A DNA stretch of 6,251 nucleotides. Origin: JAAYEA01 sp012689325 (GTDB taxonomy: Bacteria > Chloroflexota > Anaerolineae > JAAYEA01). Positions within the stretch are counted from its first letter, which is position 1, and every line of letters begins with the position of its first letter. Of this stretch, positions 1 to 5,469 are shown one piece after another. The stretch is from contig DAITVZ010000138.1 in the NCBI GenBank assembly GCA_036841525.1, positions 1 to 6,251 on the forward strand. The letters run 5' to 3'. Both the position numbers and the translations under genes were made by a program. The notes beneath the pieces were generated by a model. It was not told the origin of the DNA and searched no databases. It saw nothing but the letters and a program-made list of their open reading frames with translations.

Positions 1-2
1 AG

Positions 3-1721
3 CTGCTGATCCGCCGGGGGCGCCACGACCTGATGGCCGCGCTGATCGAAAAGCCCCAGAGCGACCTGCCGCAGGAGGGCGAGGCCGGGGCCTCCTACAC
101 GGTGCTGGGGCGCTCGCTCAACGCCCTCCTGGAGCGCCGGCGCTGCGTCCCCCTGAAGGGCGCCGGCTACCTGCGGTACACCGGCCACCCCGACGACGCG
201 GCCAAGTACCTGGTCCAGTACAGCTTCTGCGACACCTACGCCGAGCGGCCCGACGACACGGGGCGCGCCGAGCCCGGCTTTTCCGTGCAACCCGCCCGGG
301 GCGAGTGCCCCGAGGACGAGACCGAAGCCAATCGCACTTACAGGTACACCCACGAGCAGACCGTGGGCGACGCCTGCGCGGACCTGGCCTCGCGCTACGG
401 CCTGGATTACGAGGTCAAGGCCGACGGCGAGGGGCGGCTGGATTTCGAGACCTACTACCCCTGGCGGGGCGTGAACCGCGCCGAGGGGAACCCCGAGGGC
501 AACCGGCAGGTGGTCTTTACGGTGGACCGGGAGAACCTGGTGGGCATCAGCGCCTACAAGGACCGGCTCAAGATCTACAACGTGGTCTACGTCCTGGGGG
601 TGAACCAGGGCGCGGGCCGCCTGGTGGTCATGTGCAAGGACGAGGCCTCCATCGCCATGTACGGGCGGCGCGAGGGCGTGCTGTCCATGGGCTCCACGGT
701 GGAAGAGGACCTGCTGACGCAAAAGGGCCAGACCATGCTGGCCATCAACGGCCACCCCGTGGAGGGCGTCACCTTCACCTTCCGGCAGACCGAGTCGCTC
801 AAGTACGGGCGCGACTTTGACGTGGGCGACTATGTGACCGTCTACTTCGAGCCGTTCCAGCTGAACCTGGCGGACAACTGGCGGGTGAAGCGGGTGGCGG
901 GGACGCTGGTGGAGAGCGCGGAGCAGCCGGGCCAGATCGTCGAGGAGCTGGAGATCACCCTGGGCAAGGACGAGCCGGACCTGCTGAGCGACCAGGCCGG
1001 GGGCGGGGGCGGCTCCAACGTGGGCCCGATCATCTCGCTGCGGGACCCGACCACCATCCAGCCGGACGACATGCCCTTCTCCGGCGATCCCGCCGACGAG
1101 CACTTCACCGAGCTGGCCAGCATCCTGCACGTGCACGGCATCTCCACCAACGCCCCCTATGACACCGGCGGCAAGCTGACCAACCAGGAGGACATGTATG
1201 GGGACGACAACCCCGGATCGGCGGACATGGAGTTCGTGCGGCGGAGCCACCAGCACGCCATATTCGACACGACGACGCCCGAGGACATCGCGGCGACGGG
1301 GAACGACCGGGCCAACGAGAGCGACTACCACGCGGCCTTCAGGAGCCACGTGCACAAGTGCGTCCGGTACAGCCACACGCACAGCTTGACCGGCGCGCTG
1401 GCGACCACCAACCTGACGCATGGCTCGATCACGGGGGCGACCGAGAGCAAGGGGGCCCACAGCGCCGAGGTCACTGGCTACACAGACACGGTGGCATGGG
1501 GATGCTATGAGACAGACAAGGCGGCGGGGGCCACCTACGTGAATACCCATTACCACGTCTATCATGCTCCGCCCAACAACCATTCACACAACTTTGAGAC
1601 AGGCGTCTGCTTTGCCGCCGTGACCAATCACACGCATGGGCCGGGGACGCTGGCCGTGCCCAACCACGCCGTAGCCTGCGTGACGGGCCTGGGCACGCTG
1701 GCGGTAGGAGCGATCGCATGA
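3..1721 (+). CDS. Phage tail protein, ReqiPepy6 Gp37-like, with His-rich fibre-like C-terminus (5' partial)
   Basis: Structural tail protein, inferred to sit at the tail tip or baseplate. The frame is open to the window's left edge and codes LLIRRGRHDL just before the first internal ATG at 33, so that ATG is probably not the start; the family normally has another N-terminal segment. Numbering from the ATG at 33, the part up to about residue 320 has the layout I associate with siphovirus ReqiPepy6 Gp37-like proteins: YTVLGRSLNALLERR, a VVFTVDRENLVGI-like segment, NVVYVLG, and LKYGRDFDVGDYVTV near residues 253-267. A glycine hinge (G323-G327) follows. The remaining 235 or so residues contain seven HxH motifs at 366, 406, 439, 448, 506, 517 and 533, typical of metal-binding fibre tips. 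It ends in an ATGA overlap with the next gene. The Gp37-like call is from remembered family features; the C-terminal role is inference. Confidence 0.8.
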   Translation: MLIRRGRHDLMAALIEKPQSDLPQEGEAGASYTVLGRSLNALLERRRCVPLKGAGYLRYTGHPDDAAKYLVQYSFCDTYAERPDDTGRAEPGFSVQPARGECPEDETEANRTYRYTHEQTVGDACADLASRYGLDYEVKADGEGRLDFETYYPWRGVNRAEGNPEGNRQVVFTVDRENLVGISAYKDRLKIYNVVYVLGVNQGAGRLVVMCKDEASIAMYGRREGVLSMGSTVEEDLLTQKGQTMLAINGHPVEGVTFTFRQTESLKYGRDFDVGDYVTVYFEPFQLNLADNWRVKRVAGTLVESAEQPGQIVEELEITLGKDEPDLLSDQAGGGGGSNVGPIISLRDPTTIQPDDMPFSGDPADEHFTELASILHVHGISTNAPYDTGGKLTNQEDMYGDDNPGSADMEFVRRSHQHAIFDTTTPEDIAATGNDRANESDYHAAFRSHVHKCVRYSHTHSLTGALATTNLTHGSITGATESKGAHSAEVTGYTDTVAWGCYETDKAAGATYVNTHYHVYHAPPNNHSHNFETGVCFAAVTNHTHGPGTLAVPNHAVACVTGLGTLAVGAIA

Positions 1722-2326
1722 ACCTGATCCGAGCGACCATCACGAGCCTGACGGTCACGGGGCTGGAGGGCATCTGGCGCAGGCGGTGGAGCGACACGAC
1801 CCCCTGGCCAACGGTCGAGGTCAACCCTCGCAGGGGCCTGGCGGCCCATGGCCACTTCTACCTGGAGGTAGAAGGGGCGAGCATCGACCTTTCCTATGCC
1901 ACGTTCCTGCCCTTTGCGGAGGTCCCTGTTGCGGAAGCCCTGCGCGACACGTTGCAGCCCGTGGTCAACAAGCTCGTGCTGTCCAAGGAGACGCCCCTGA
2001 TGGACCTGTTCGGCGGGGTGATCGTGACGCGGCTGGACGTGAAAAACTGGGCGGAGCGGGCGGACGCGGTGGACGCGGACGCCACCCACCCCATCGGCCT
2101 GAACGTGGCCTATCTGCGATTCAGCAAGGCGGGCGCGCTCCTGGACGGATACAGCGACAACGCCATGTGGGAGCGTAACCCCTCTGCCCGCTCCCAACTG
2201 ATTGAGACCCATCGTGGCGTCGTGTCTGCCGCCGAGGCGGAAGCCTTCGACGCGGACATGGCCGCGATCTGGGAGCAACTGCGCTCCCTGGTGGTCCAGC
2301 ACGAACGGGAGGTGCTTGGGGTATGA
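1718..2326 (+). CDS. Hypothetical phage protein, 202 aa
   Basis: I do not recognise this protein. The start is well set: ATG at 1718 overlaps the upstream stop (ATGA) and TAGGAG at 1705-1710 lies 7 nt before it. No signal peptide, membrane segment or cysteine cluster is visible. The N-terminal two thirds read as a mixed alpha/beta soluble domain, with strand-like stretches such as HFYLEVEG and GGVIVTRLDV. The last 40 or so residues look helical and charged (AEAEAFDADMAAIWEQLRSL). Its position directly after the tail protein suggests a tail-associated or fibre-accessory role, for example a fibre chaperone, but that is inference from position only. Codon use matches its neighbours. It ends in an ATGA overlap with the next gene. 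Confidence 0.75.
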   Translation: MNLIRATITSLTVTGLEGIWRRRWSDTTPWPTVEVNPRRGLAAHGHFYLEVEGASIDLSYATFLPFAEVPVAEALRDTLQPVVNKLVLSKETPLMDLFGGVIVTRLDVKNWAERADAVDADATHPIGLNVAYLRFSKAGALLDGYSDNAMWERNPSARSQLIETHRGVVSAAEAEAFDADMAAIWEQLRSLVVQHEREVLGV

Positions 2327-2526
2327 GCAAGATCGTGGAGCCGTGGGGGTACATCCAATTCGACATGGTGGAGACCGTCGCGGCGCGCCTCCCAGAAGAG
2401 GAGCGCCAGGCCATCCGGCAGCGCATCCAGAACCTGATGAAGGTGCACCTGCGGCTACCGGCCTGGCTGGAGGCGCTGGAGCTGATCGAGCGATGGGTCG
2501 CCGAGGACGAGGAGGAGACGGTATGA
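2323..2526 (+). CDS. Small hypothetical phage protein, 67 aa
   Basis: Unrecognised small acidic protein. It begins inside an ATGA overlap, with GGGAGGTG at 2307-2314 as ribosome-binding site and an 8-nt spacer, and ends in another ATGA overlap, so its translation is probably coupled on both sides. From residue 14 on it reads as predominantly helical: AARLPEEERQAIRQRIQNLM, then LPAWLEALELIERWV, then an acidic tail EDEEE. No metal-binding cysteines or membrane segments are present. A two-helix adaptor or chaperone-like role would fit the size and location, but nothing in the sequence proves it. Confidence 0.65.
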   Translation: MSKIVEPWGYIQFDMVETVAARLPEEERQAIRQRIQNLMKVHLRLPAWLEALELIERWVAEDEEETV

Positions 2527-2897
2527 AGAAACGGGCAGAGCGAGTAGCCCCCGAAGCGCTGCTTCACGCCGAGCACCACTGCATCTGCGGCAGAGATCCC
2601 CTGCCGGACGGCAAATGGGGCTGGCTGACCCTCTTCTACCACCTGGAGGAGGGCGCGCTCTCCCAGCACGAGGCCGAGGTGGCGATCCAGGTCGTGCGCG
2701 ACCTGGAGGGGCACCGGCTCTGCTGGCCTCACCTGGTGGCGCTGCTCAAGCTGGTGGACGTGTTCTACGCCCTGCTCGAACAGCGCGTGCCCGCCGAGGA
2801 ACTGATCGCGCTGCTGGGCGCCTTTTTGGACGCTCGACTGGAACAAGGAGCATCATGCCCACCAAATACATCCCCTGGACCCGCCAAATCGTCATAG
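2523..2897 (+). CDS. Hypothetical phage protein, 124 aa, with N-terminal His/Cys cluster
   Basis: Unrecognised protein. ATG 2523 is chosen over the longer open frame that starts upstream in the 202-aa gene, because it forms an ATGA overlap with the 67-aa gene and has GGAGGAG at 2511-2517, 5 nt ahead. Near the N-terminus a HAEHHCICG segment (about residues 15-23) could bind a metal. The centre is helical (LSQHEAEVAIQVVRDLEG; PHLVALLKLVDVFYALLEQ). The last 14 codons overlap the start of the phosphoesterase gene out of frame (43 nt shared, 2855-2897), and that tail (PPNTSPGPAKSS) is low complexity, as expected of a tail constrained by another frame. Function unknown; probably part of the late tail/lysis operon. 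Confidence 0.65.
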   Translation: MKKRAERVAPEALLHAEHHCICGRDPLPDGKWGWLTLFYHLEEGALSQHEAEVAIQVVRDLEGHRLCWPHLVALLKLVDVFYALLEQRVPAEELIALLGAFLDARLEQGASCPPNTSPGPAKSS

Positions 2898-4174
2898 AGG
2901 GCGAGCAGGTTACGGAGCTCGACCATTTTCTGTCCCACGCCGGCGAGCACACGGACGCCGAGTGGGCCGCGATCCTGGGCCGCTCCGTGGACTCGATCCG
3001 GCGCAAGGCGGCGCGGGAGTGCGTCACGCTCAAGGCGCAGTTCGTTGCGCCAACCGGCGCCGAGCCCTCCCCACCCCGGACCTTCCAGGGTATCGACGCG
3101 CAAGCGCTGATCCGGCTGCTGCGGGAACGGCCGTGCGCGCTGGAGGAGCTCTCCCAGGCGTTCGACCGCTCGGAGCACACCATCCTGGCCGCGATTGACG
3201 AGATGTGCGCCGCTGGCTTTGGCGTCTGCCGCCGCGACCGGCAGGTAGAGATGCGCCACTACGACGCGCCCCAGGCGCCGCCCCGGACCCTGGCCGACGA
3301 GAGGTGCAGCCGCCTATCGCTGGCCCTCTACAGCGACACGCATTGCGGGGACAAGACGGCGCAGCCCACGGCCATGAGGGCGTTTCTCCAGGAGGCGCGG
3401 GAGAAATACGGATGCACCGTGGCGCTCCATTGCGGCGACGTGACCGCGGGCCTGGGCGTCTATGCCGGGCAGGTGCAGGACCTCCAGACCGTCTCGGCGG
3501 ACGAGCAGATCGAGATCGCCGGCGAGCGCATCCCCGTCATCCCGGGCCTGACGCACTATGTGCTCGGCGGCAACCATGACTTTTCGTTCTACAAGGCCAT
3601 CGGCCTGGACGTGGTGCAGCTCCTCTGCAGCCGGCGCGAGGACATGACCTACGTGGGCAGCGACTTTGCCCAGATCCCCTTGACGCCGGACCTGGACGTG
3701 GCCATGTGGCATCCGGCTGGAGGGGTGCCCTACGCCCTCTCATACCGTGGCCAGCGGTTCCTGAATCAGCTCACCAGCGACGAGTTGGAGAAGGTGGTGC
3801 TGAAAACGTCCCCCTCGCCGCGGCTCTGCCTGGTGGCCGCGGGGCACCTGCACCAGTCCATGTACTTTCGCCAGGGGCACATCGCCTACTTTCAACTCGG
3901 GTGCTTCGAGGGCCGCAACTCGTTCTTCAAGCGCAAGGGCTGGAAGCCCGCCATCGGCGGCTACGTGGTGGAGCTGGACATCACGGAGGGCGGCATGATC
4001 CATGCCGTCAACAAGCGCGACATCTGGTACTACGAGGTGGAGGAGGATTATAAGAACTATCCGAGGTACGCCAAGAGGCAGAACGTAGAGATCAAACCGT
4101 TGTTCTGGATCGACAAGGCGGCATGGAAAGCCGCGATAGGAGAAGAGACCAATGGACCTGCCGACCATTCCTGA
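2855..4174 (+). CDS. Calcineurin-like metallophosphoesterase with N-terminal HTH modules, 439 aa
   Basis: Predicted two-metal phosphoesterase of the calcineurin-like superfamily; substrate unknown. The start at 2855 is preferred to an earlier in-frame one because AAGGAG (2845-2850) lies 4 nt before it and the upstream codons merely shadow the previous gene. All core motifs are visible: D161-T-H163, H192-C-G-D195, G239-N-H-D242, H286 in WHPAGG, and G330-H-L-H333. This order is typical of an intact active site. Ahead of the catalytic part are two helical modules: residues about 32-56 (TDAEWAAILGRSVDSIRRKA) resemble a homeodomain/SANT-like HTH, and about 81-133 resemble a winged helix. They suggest binding to DNA or to a nucleoprotein complex. 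Possible roles are a nuclease or nucleotide phosphatase acting late in infection. The 3' end overlaps the holin candidate by 23 nt. Confidence 0.88.
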   Translation: MPTKYIPWTRQIVIEGEQVTELDHFLSHAGEHTDAEWAAILGRSVDSIRRKAARECVTLKAQFVAPTGAEPSPPRTFQGIDAQALIRLLRERPCALEELSQAFDRSEHTILAAIDEMCAAGFGVCRRDRQVEMRHYDAPQAPPRTLADERCSRLSLALYSDTHCGDKTAQPTAMRAFLQEAREKYGCTVALHCGDVTAGLGVYAGQVQDLQTVSADEQIEIAGERIPVIPGLTHYVLGGNHDFSFYKAIGLDVVQLLCSRREDMTYVGSDFAQIPLTPDLDVAMWHPAGGVPYALSYRGQRFLNQLTSDELEKVVLKTSPSPRLCLVAAGHLHQSMYFRQGHIAYFQLGCFEGRNSFFKRKGWKPAIGGYVVELDITEGGMIHAVNKRDIWYYEVEEDYKNYPRYAKRQNVEIKPLFWIDKAAWKAAIGEETNGPADHS

Positions 4175-4493
4175 AGCCTTCACCAACCCGCTGGCCGTGG
4201 CGGTGGCCGTAGGCCTGCTGACCGCGTTCCTGAAGGGGTTCATCAAGGGCAAGATCGAGACCGAGCCGGGCAACCCGCAGCTTGAGGGCAAGGCGGACGT
4301 GCTGATCCTGGGCCTGGTGCTGCTGCTGGGGATCCTGATCCCGGTGGCAGCGCAATGCGTGACGGCCTGGCCGCCCACGCCTGCTGGCCTGTTCACGGCG
4401 GTGATGGTAGGGCTGTTTGGCGCCGGATTATCGAGCTTTGGGGCCAAGTTCGTGATGGCGCTCTTTGCCTGGGTGACGCCGAATACGCAGTAG
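4152..4493 (+). CDS. Three-helix membrane protein, candidate holin, 113 aa
   Basis: Small integral membrane protein. Hydrophobic segments lie at about residues 13-31, 49-73 and 78-107. A basic KGFIKGK patch follows the first helix and a short polar loop (IETEPGNPQLEGK) precedes the second. Size, three predicted helices and position at the end of the late operon fit a phage holin, which would form the membrane lesion that releases an endolysin. I see no family signature beyond topology. The ATG at 4152 has AGGAGAAGAG at 4138-4147 just upstream and overlaps the phosphoesterase by 23 nt. No endolysin gene follows on this strand; the operon ends here at a hairpin. An unrelated membrane protein, or one half of a two-component lysis system, remains possible. 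Confidence 0.72.
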   Translation: MDLPTIPEAFTNPLAVAVAVGLLTAFLKGFIKGKIETEPGNPQLEGKADVLILGLVLLLGILIPVAAQCVTAWPPTPAGLFTAVMVGLFGAGLSSFGAKFVMALFAWVTPNTQ

Positions 4494-4502
4494 GAACAGA
4501 AA

Positions 4503-4533
4503 AGCCCGCCAGGGGCGATCCCCCTGACGGGCT
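4503..4533. terminator. Convergent intrinsic terminator, strongest on the minus strand
   Basis: A 13-bp stem with one C:A mismatch (4503-4515 pairs with 4521-4533; loop CGATC). On the plus strand it starts 9 nt after the holin-candidate stop, but the tail there is only AGAGTTCTTT. On the minus strand the stem is followed directly by TTTTCTGTTC, a proper U-tract. It therefore reads best as the terminator of the minus-strand cassette while also closing the plus-strand operon. Confidence 0.8.
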
Positions 4534-4540
4534 AGAGTTC

Positions 4541-4556
4541 TTTGCCATGTGGCAAA
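4541..4556. repeat. Short perfect inverted repeat next to the terminator
   Basis: TTTGCC-ATGT-GGCAAA, a perfect 6-bp arm hairpin with a 4-nt loop, 7 nt right of the main terminator stem. It could be a secondary 3'-end or RNA-stabilising hairpin for minus-strand transcripts. It is short enough to be chance. Confidence 0.35.
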
Positions 4557-4557
4557 A

Positions 4558-4704
4558 CTATGTCGTGGCGCTGCTGGACCACAGATCGCCAGGAATCTCG
4601 GCCATGGCCTGACGGTCCATGTCGGGGAGTGCCATCAGCCGGGCCCAGATCGGCTAGACGCTCTGCGGGGCCTGCTACACCACCAGATAGTTGCGCTTGT
4701 TCAC
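4558..4704 (-). pseudogene. Coding-like stretch after a strong RBS, broken by two amber codons
   Basis: On the minus strand, AGGAGGG (4715-4709) sits 4 nt before GTG at 4704, an excellent initiation site. The frame reads VNKRNYLVV, then TAG (4677-4675), then QAPQSV, then TAG (4656-4654), then 31 sense codons including PIWARLMALPDMDRQAM, and ends at TAG (4560-4558), 25 nt before the terminator stem. Third codon positions are almost all G or C, as in the neighbouring genes, which argues that this was translated as one small protein of about 48 residues. Either two point mutations broke it (for example TGG or GAG to TAG) or only the 9-residue peptide is made. Function unknown. Confidence 0.4.
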
Positions 4705-4720
4705 TGATCCCTCCTGTTGT

Positions 4721-4807
4721 TCATGGGGCGGGTGATCCCCACCCCATGAGCTCGCAGAAAAGCCACACGGCGACCATGATGCTGGCGATCCAGCTAAAGG
4801 CGCCCAC
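4721..4807 (-). CDS. 28-aa single-helix membrane peptide
   Basis: A gene too short for routine callers. GTG at 4807 is preceded by AGAGGAGG (4820-4813) with a 5-nt spacer, one of the best ribosome-binding sites in the window. The product is about 28 residues: a hydrophobic helix (FSWIASIMVAVWLF, residues 4-17) with one acidic residue after it and a GSPAP tail. It overlaps the end of the zinc-ribbon gene by 14 nt in another frame, implying coupled translation, and is followed 16 nt after its stop by the next strong initiation site. Small phage membrane peptides of this kind include antiholins, lysis regulators and superinfection-exclusion factors; which of these, if any, applies cannot be read from sequence. 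Confidence 0.5.
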   Translation of the reverse strand: MGAFSWIASIMVAVWLFCELMGWGSPAP

Positions 4808-4949
4808 CGCGGCCTCCTCTTTTCTTTCTTTCCGCCTCGTTGGCGATCTCCTCGATGCGGTCCGATAGACGGCCCATCTCATCCAGGGCATATCCGGCCA
4901 GCAGGCAGACGAGGCCGGTCCTGGAGAGGTAGTCGTAGAAGCGGGGCAT
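4794..4949 (-). CDS. Alternative 51-aa product from internal start
   Basis: Same frame as the zinc-ribbon gene, starting at its codon 68 (MPRFYDYLSRTGL). The internal ATG is preceded by an AGGGAGGAG box. The product would have one short hydrophobic segment (LVCLLAGYAL) and a charged C-terminal helix rich in Glu, Lys and Arg. It resembles the other tiny genes of this cassette in having its own strong initiation signal, so it may be the main product of the locus, with the upstream zinc ribbon originally a separate gene fused by loss of a stop. This is inference. Confidence 0.4.
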   Translation of the reverse strand: MPRFYDYLSRTGLVCLLAGYALDEMGRLSDRIEEIANEAERKKRGGRGGRL

Positions 4950-5150
4950 GGGCTCCTCCCTCTGTAGCGCAACCGTGCGAGGCTGGGCGCTTTGCAGCTC
5001 GGCCTTGGTGACGGCGGCGATGGTGCTGCCGACGTAGGCGCACTTGGGGTTGAGGCAGGTGCCCATCCAGGCGCCACACTCCCCGGCCCCATCCTCTTGC
5101 CAGAACACGCGCACGAGCGGCAGCCCGCAACGGGGGCAATACGCCGCCAT
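4794..5150 (-). CDS. Zinc-ribbon protein, 118 aa
   Basis: The N-terminal part has a zinc-ribbon arrangement: C5-P-R-C8-G near the start, then C32 and C37 in CLNPKC, with an extra C25. The second half has a short hydrophobic stretch (TGLVCLLAGYAL) followed by a charged helix (DRIEEIANEAERKK) and a Gly/Arg-rich end. G/C-rich third positions throughout show both halves are coding on this strand. The ATG at 5150 has no convincing ribosome-binding site, and the sequence before it belongs to the junction zone, so its native upstream region may have been lost. A far better initiation site lies inside the frame at 4949, so the locus may make a zinc-ribbon protein, a 51-aa protein, or both. Role unknown; such small genes between late operon and prophage edge are often accessory (moron-like) genes. 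Confidence 0.6.
   Translation of the reverse strand: MAAYCPRCGLPLVRVFWQEDGAGECGAWMGTCLNPKCAYVGSTIAAVTKAELQSAQPRTVALQREEPMPRFYDYLSRTGLVCLLAGYALDEMGRLSDRIEEIANEAERKKRGGRGGRL
4950..4961 (-). promoter_or_regulatory. Strong ribosome-binding site inside the zinc-ribbon frame
   Basis: Minus strand AGGGAGGAGCCC directly precedes the ATG at 4949, with the purine core 3 nt from the start codon. It is much stronger than anything before the ATG at 5150 and is the reason to consider the internal start. Confidence 0.55.
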
Positions 5151-5152
5151 GG

Positions 5153-5341
5153 TTGCGTTGCCATTTCCAATTGACCTGCCAGAAACCCTCTTCTCTGCCC
5201 TATCCAGATGAATTGGTCACGCTTGGCGACCATCTGCGCCAGGTGGAAAACGCCAAGGCGATCATGGGTGGTGAAGCTCGGGCGGCTATTGACACCCTCG
5301 GTCCACGAGGAAGCGTAGAGGGAGCCAGGAACAGGGTATAG
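5153..5341 (+). pseudogene. Fragment resembling the N-terminus of an XRE-type regulator, truncated
   Basis: A 62-codon plus-strand frame from TTG at 5153, with no ribosome-binding site. Its first 29 residues (LTCQKPSSLPYPDELVTLGD, then HLR) recall the opening of a common group of small XRE helix-turn-helix regulators that continue with KRRLDLGL and the HTH itself. Here the likeness stops after LGDHLR (about 5239) and the frame continues into unrelated sequence (QVENAKAIMGG and so on) overlapping the antisense transposase remnant. The HTH core is absent, so I read it as a truncated relic. The family assignment is from memory of such sequences and is tentative. It lies back to back with the zinc-ribbon gene with only 2 nt between the two start codons. 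Confidence 0.4.
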
Positions 5342-5430
5342 AACACACCCTCCTGATCCTTGGTGAAGAAACGCAAGGCGGTCAGGAGGCGGGAGTGGTC
5401 GTCAATGGCTACCAATTGGGATTCGGTCAT
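5260..5430 (-). pseudogene. DDE (rve-type) transposase remnant
   Basis: The minus strand encodes LVAIDDHSRLLTALRFFTKD, the signature strand of integrase-core (rve) transposases of the IS3/IS481 type. After FYTLFLA the frame breaks; one nucleotide over, PLRFLVDRGCQ appears (5321-5289), matching the segment around the second catalytic Asp (usually GxP...xTDxGxxF), followed at once by TAG and then PPELHH. About eight residues expected between the two motifs are missing. The N-terminal DNA-binding part, the first catalytic region and the final Glu are absent. This is a degraded piece of an insertion sequence, not a working gene. ATG at 5430 coincides with one arm of an inverted repeat. Confidence 0.6.
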
Positions 5431-5432
5431 AA
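5416..5432 (-). repeat. Inverted repeat, left arm (16/17)
   Basis: Minus strand TTATGACCGAATCCCAA matches the plus-strand copy at 5658-5674 (TTATGACCGAATTCCAA) at 16 of 17 positions. The two copies face each other across about 225 bp. They could be ends of a small non-autonomous element or a duplicated piece of the transposase gene start. Confidence 0.5.
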
Positions 5433-5434
5433 TC

Positions 5435-5469
5435 TGACGCTCTTCACAGAGAAGCGGTTCTCTGCGTCA
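5435..5469. repeat. Long imperfect hairpin upstream of the transposase remnant
   Basis: Inner stem CAGAGAA (5447-5453) and TTCTCTG (5458-5464) with loop GCGG. Outer arms TGACGC (5435-5440) and GCGTCA (5464-5469) share the G at 5464. A 6-nt bulge (TCTTCA) separates the left arms. It may be part of an insertion-sequence end or a leader hairpin; it lies just upstream of the minus-strand transposase fragment. Confidence 0.5.

Noticed and set aside
1628..2302. Long minus-strand frame opposite the 202-aa gene.
   Set aside because: A shadow frame common in GC-rich DNA; the plus-strand gene has coupling, a ribosome-binding site and a consistent codon pattern.
2615..2854. N-terminal extension of the phosphoesterase by 80 codons.
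   Set aside because: The extension is low-complexity Arg/Gly/Ala/Pro shadow of the 124-aa gene; the ATG at 2855 has a good ribosome-binding site.
4558..4704. TAG reassigned to a sense codon across the phage.
   Set aside because: Other genes in the same block end at TAG with sensible boundaries, and reading through the last TAG would run into the terminator stem.
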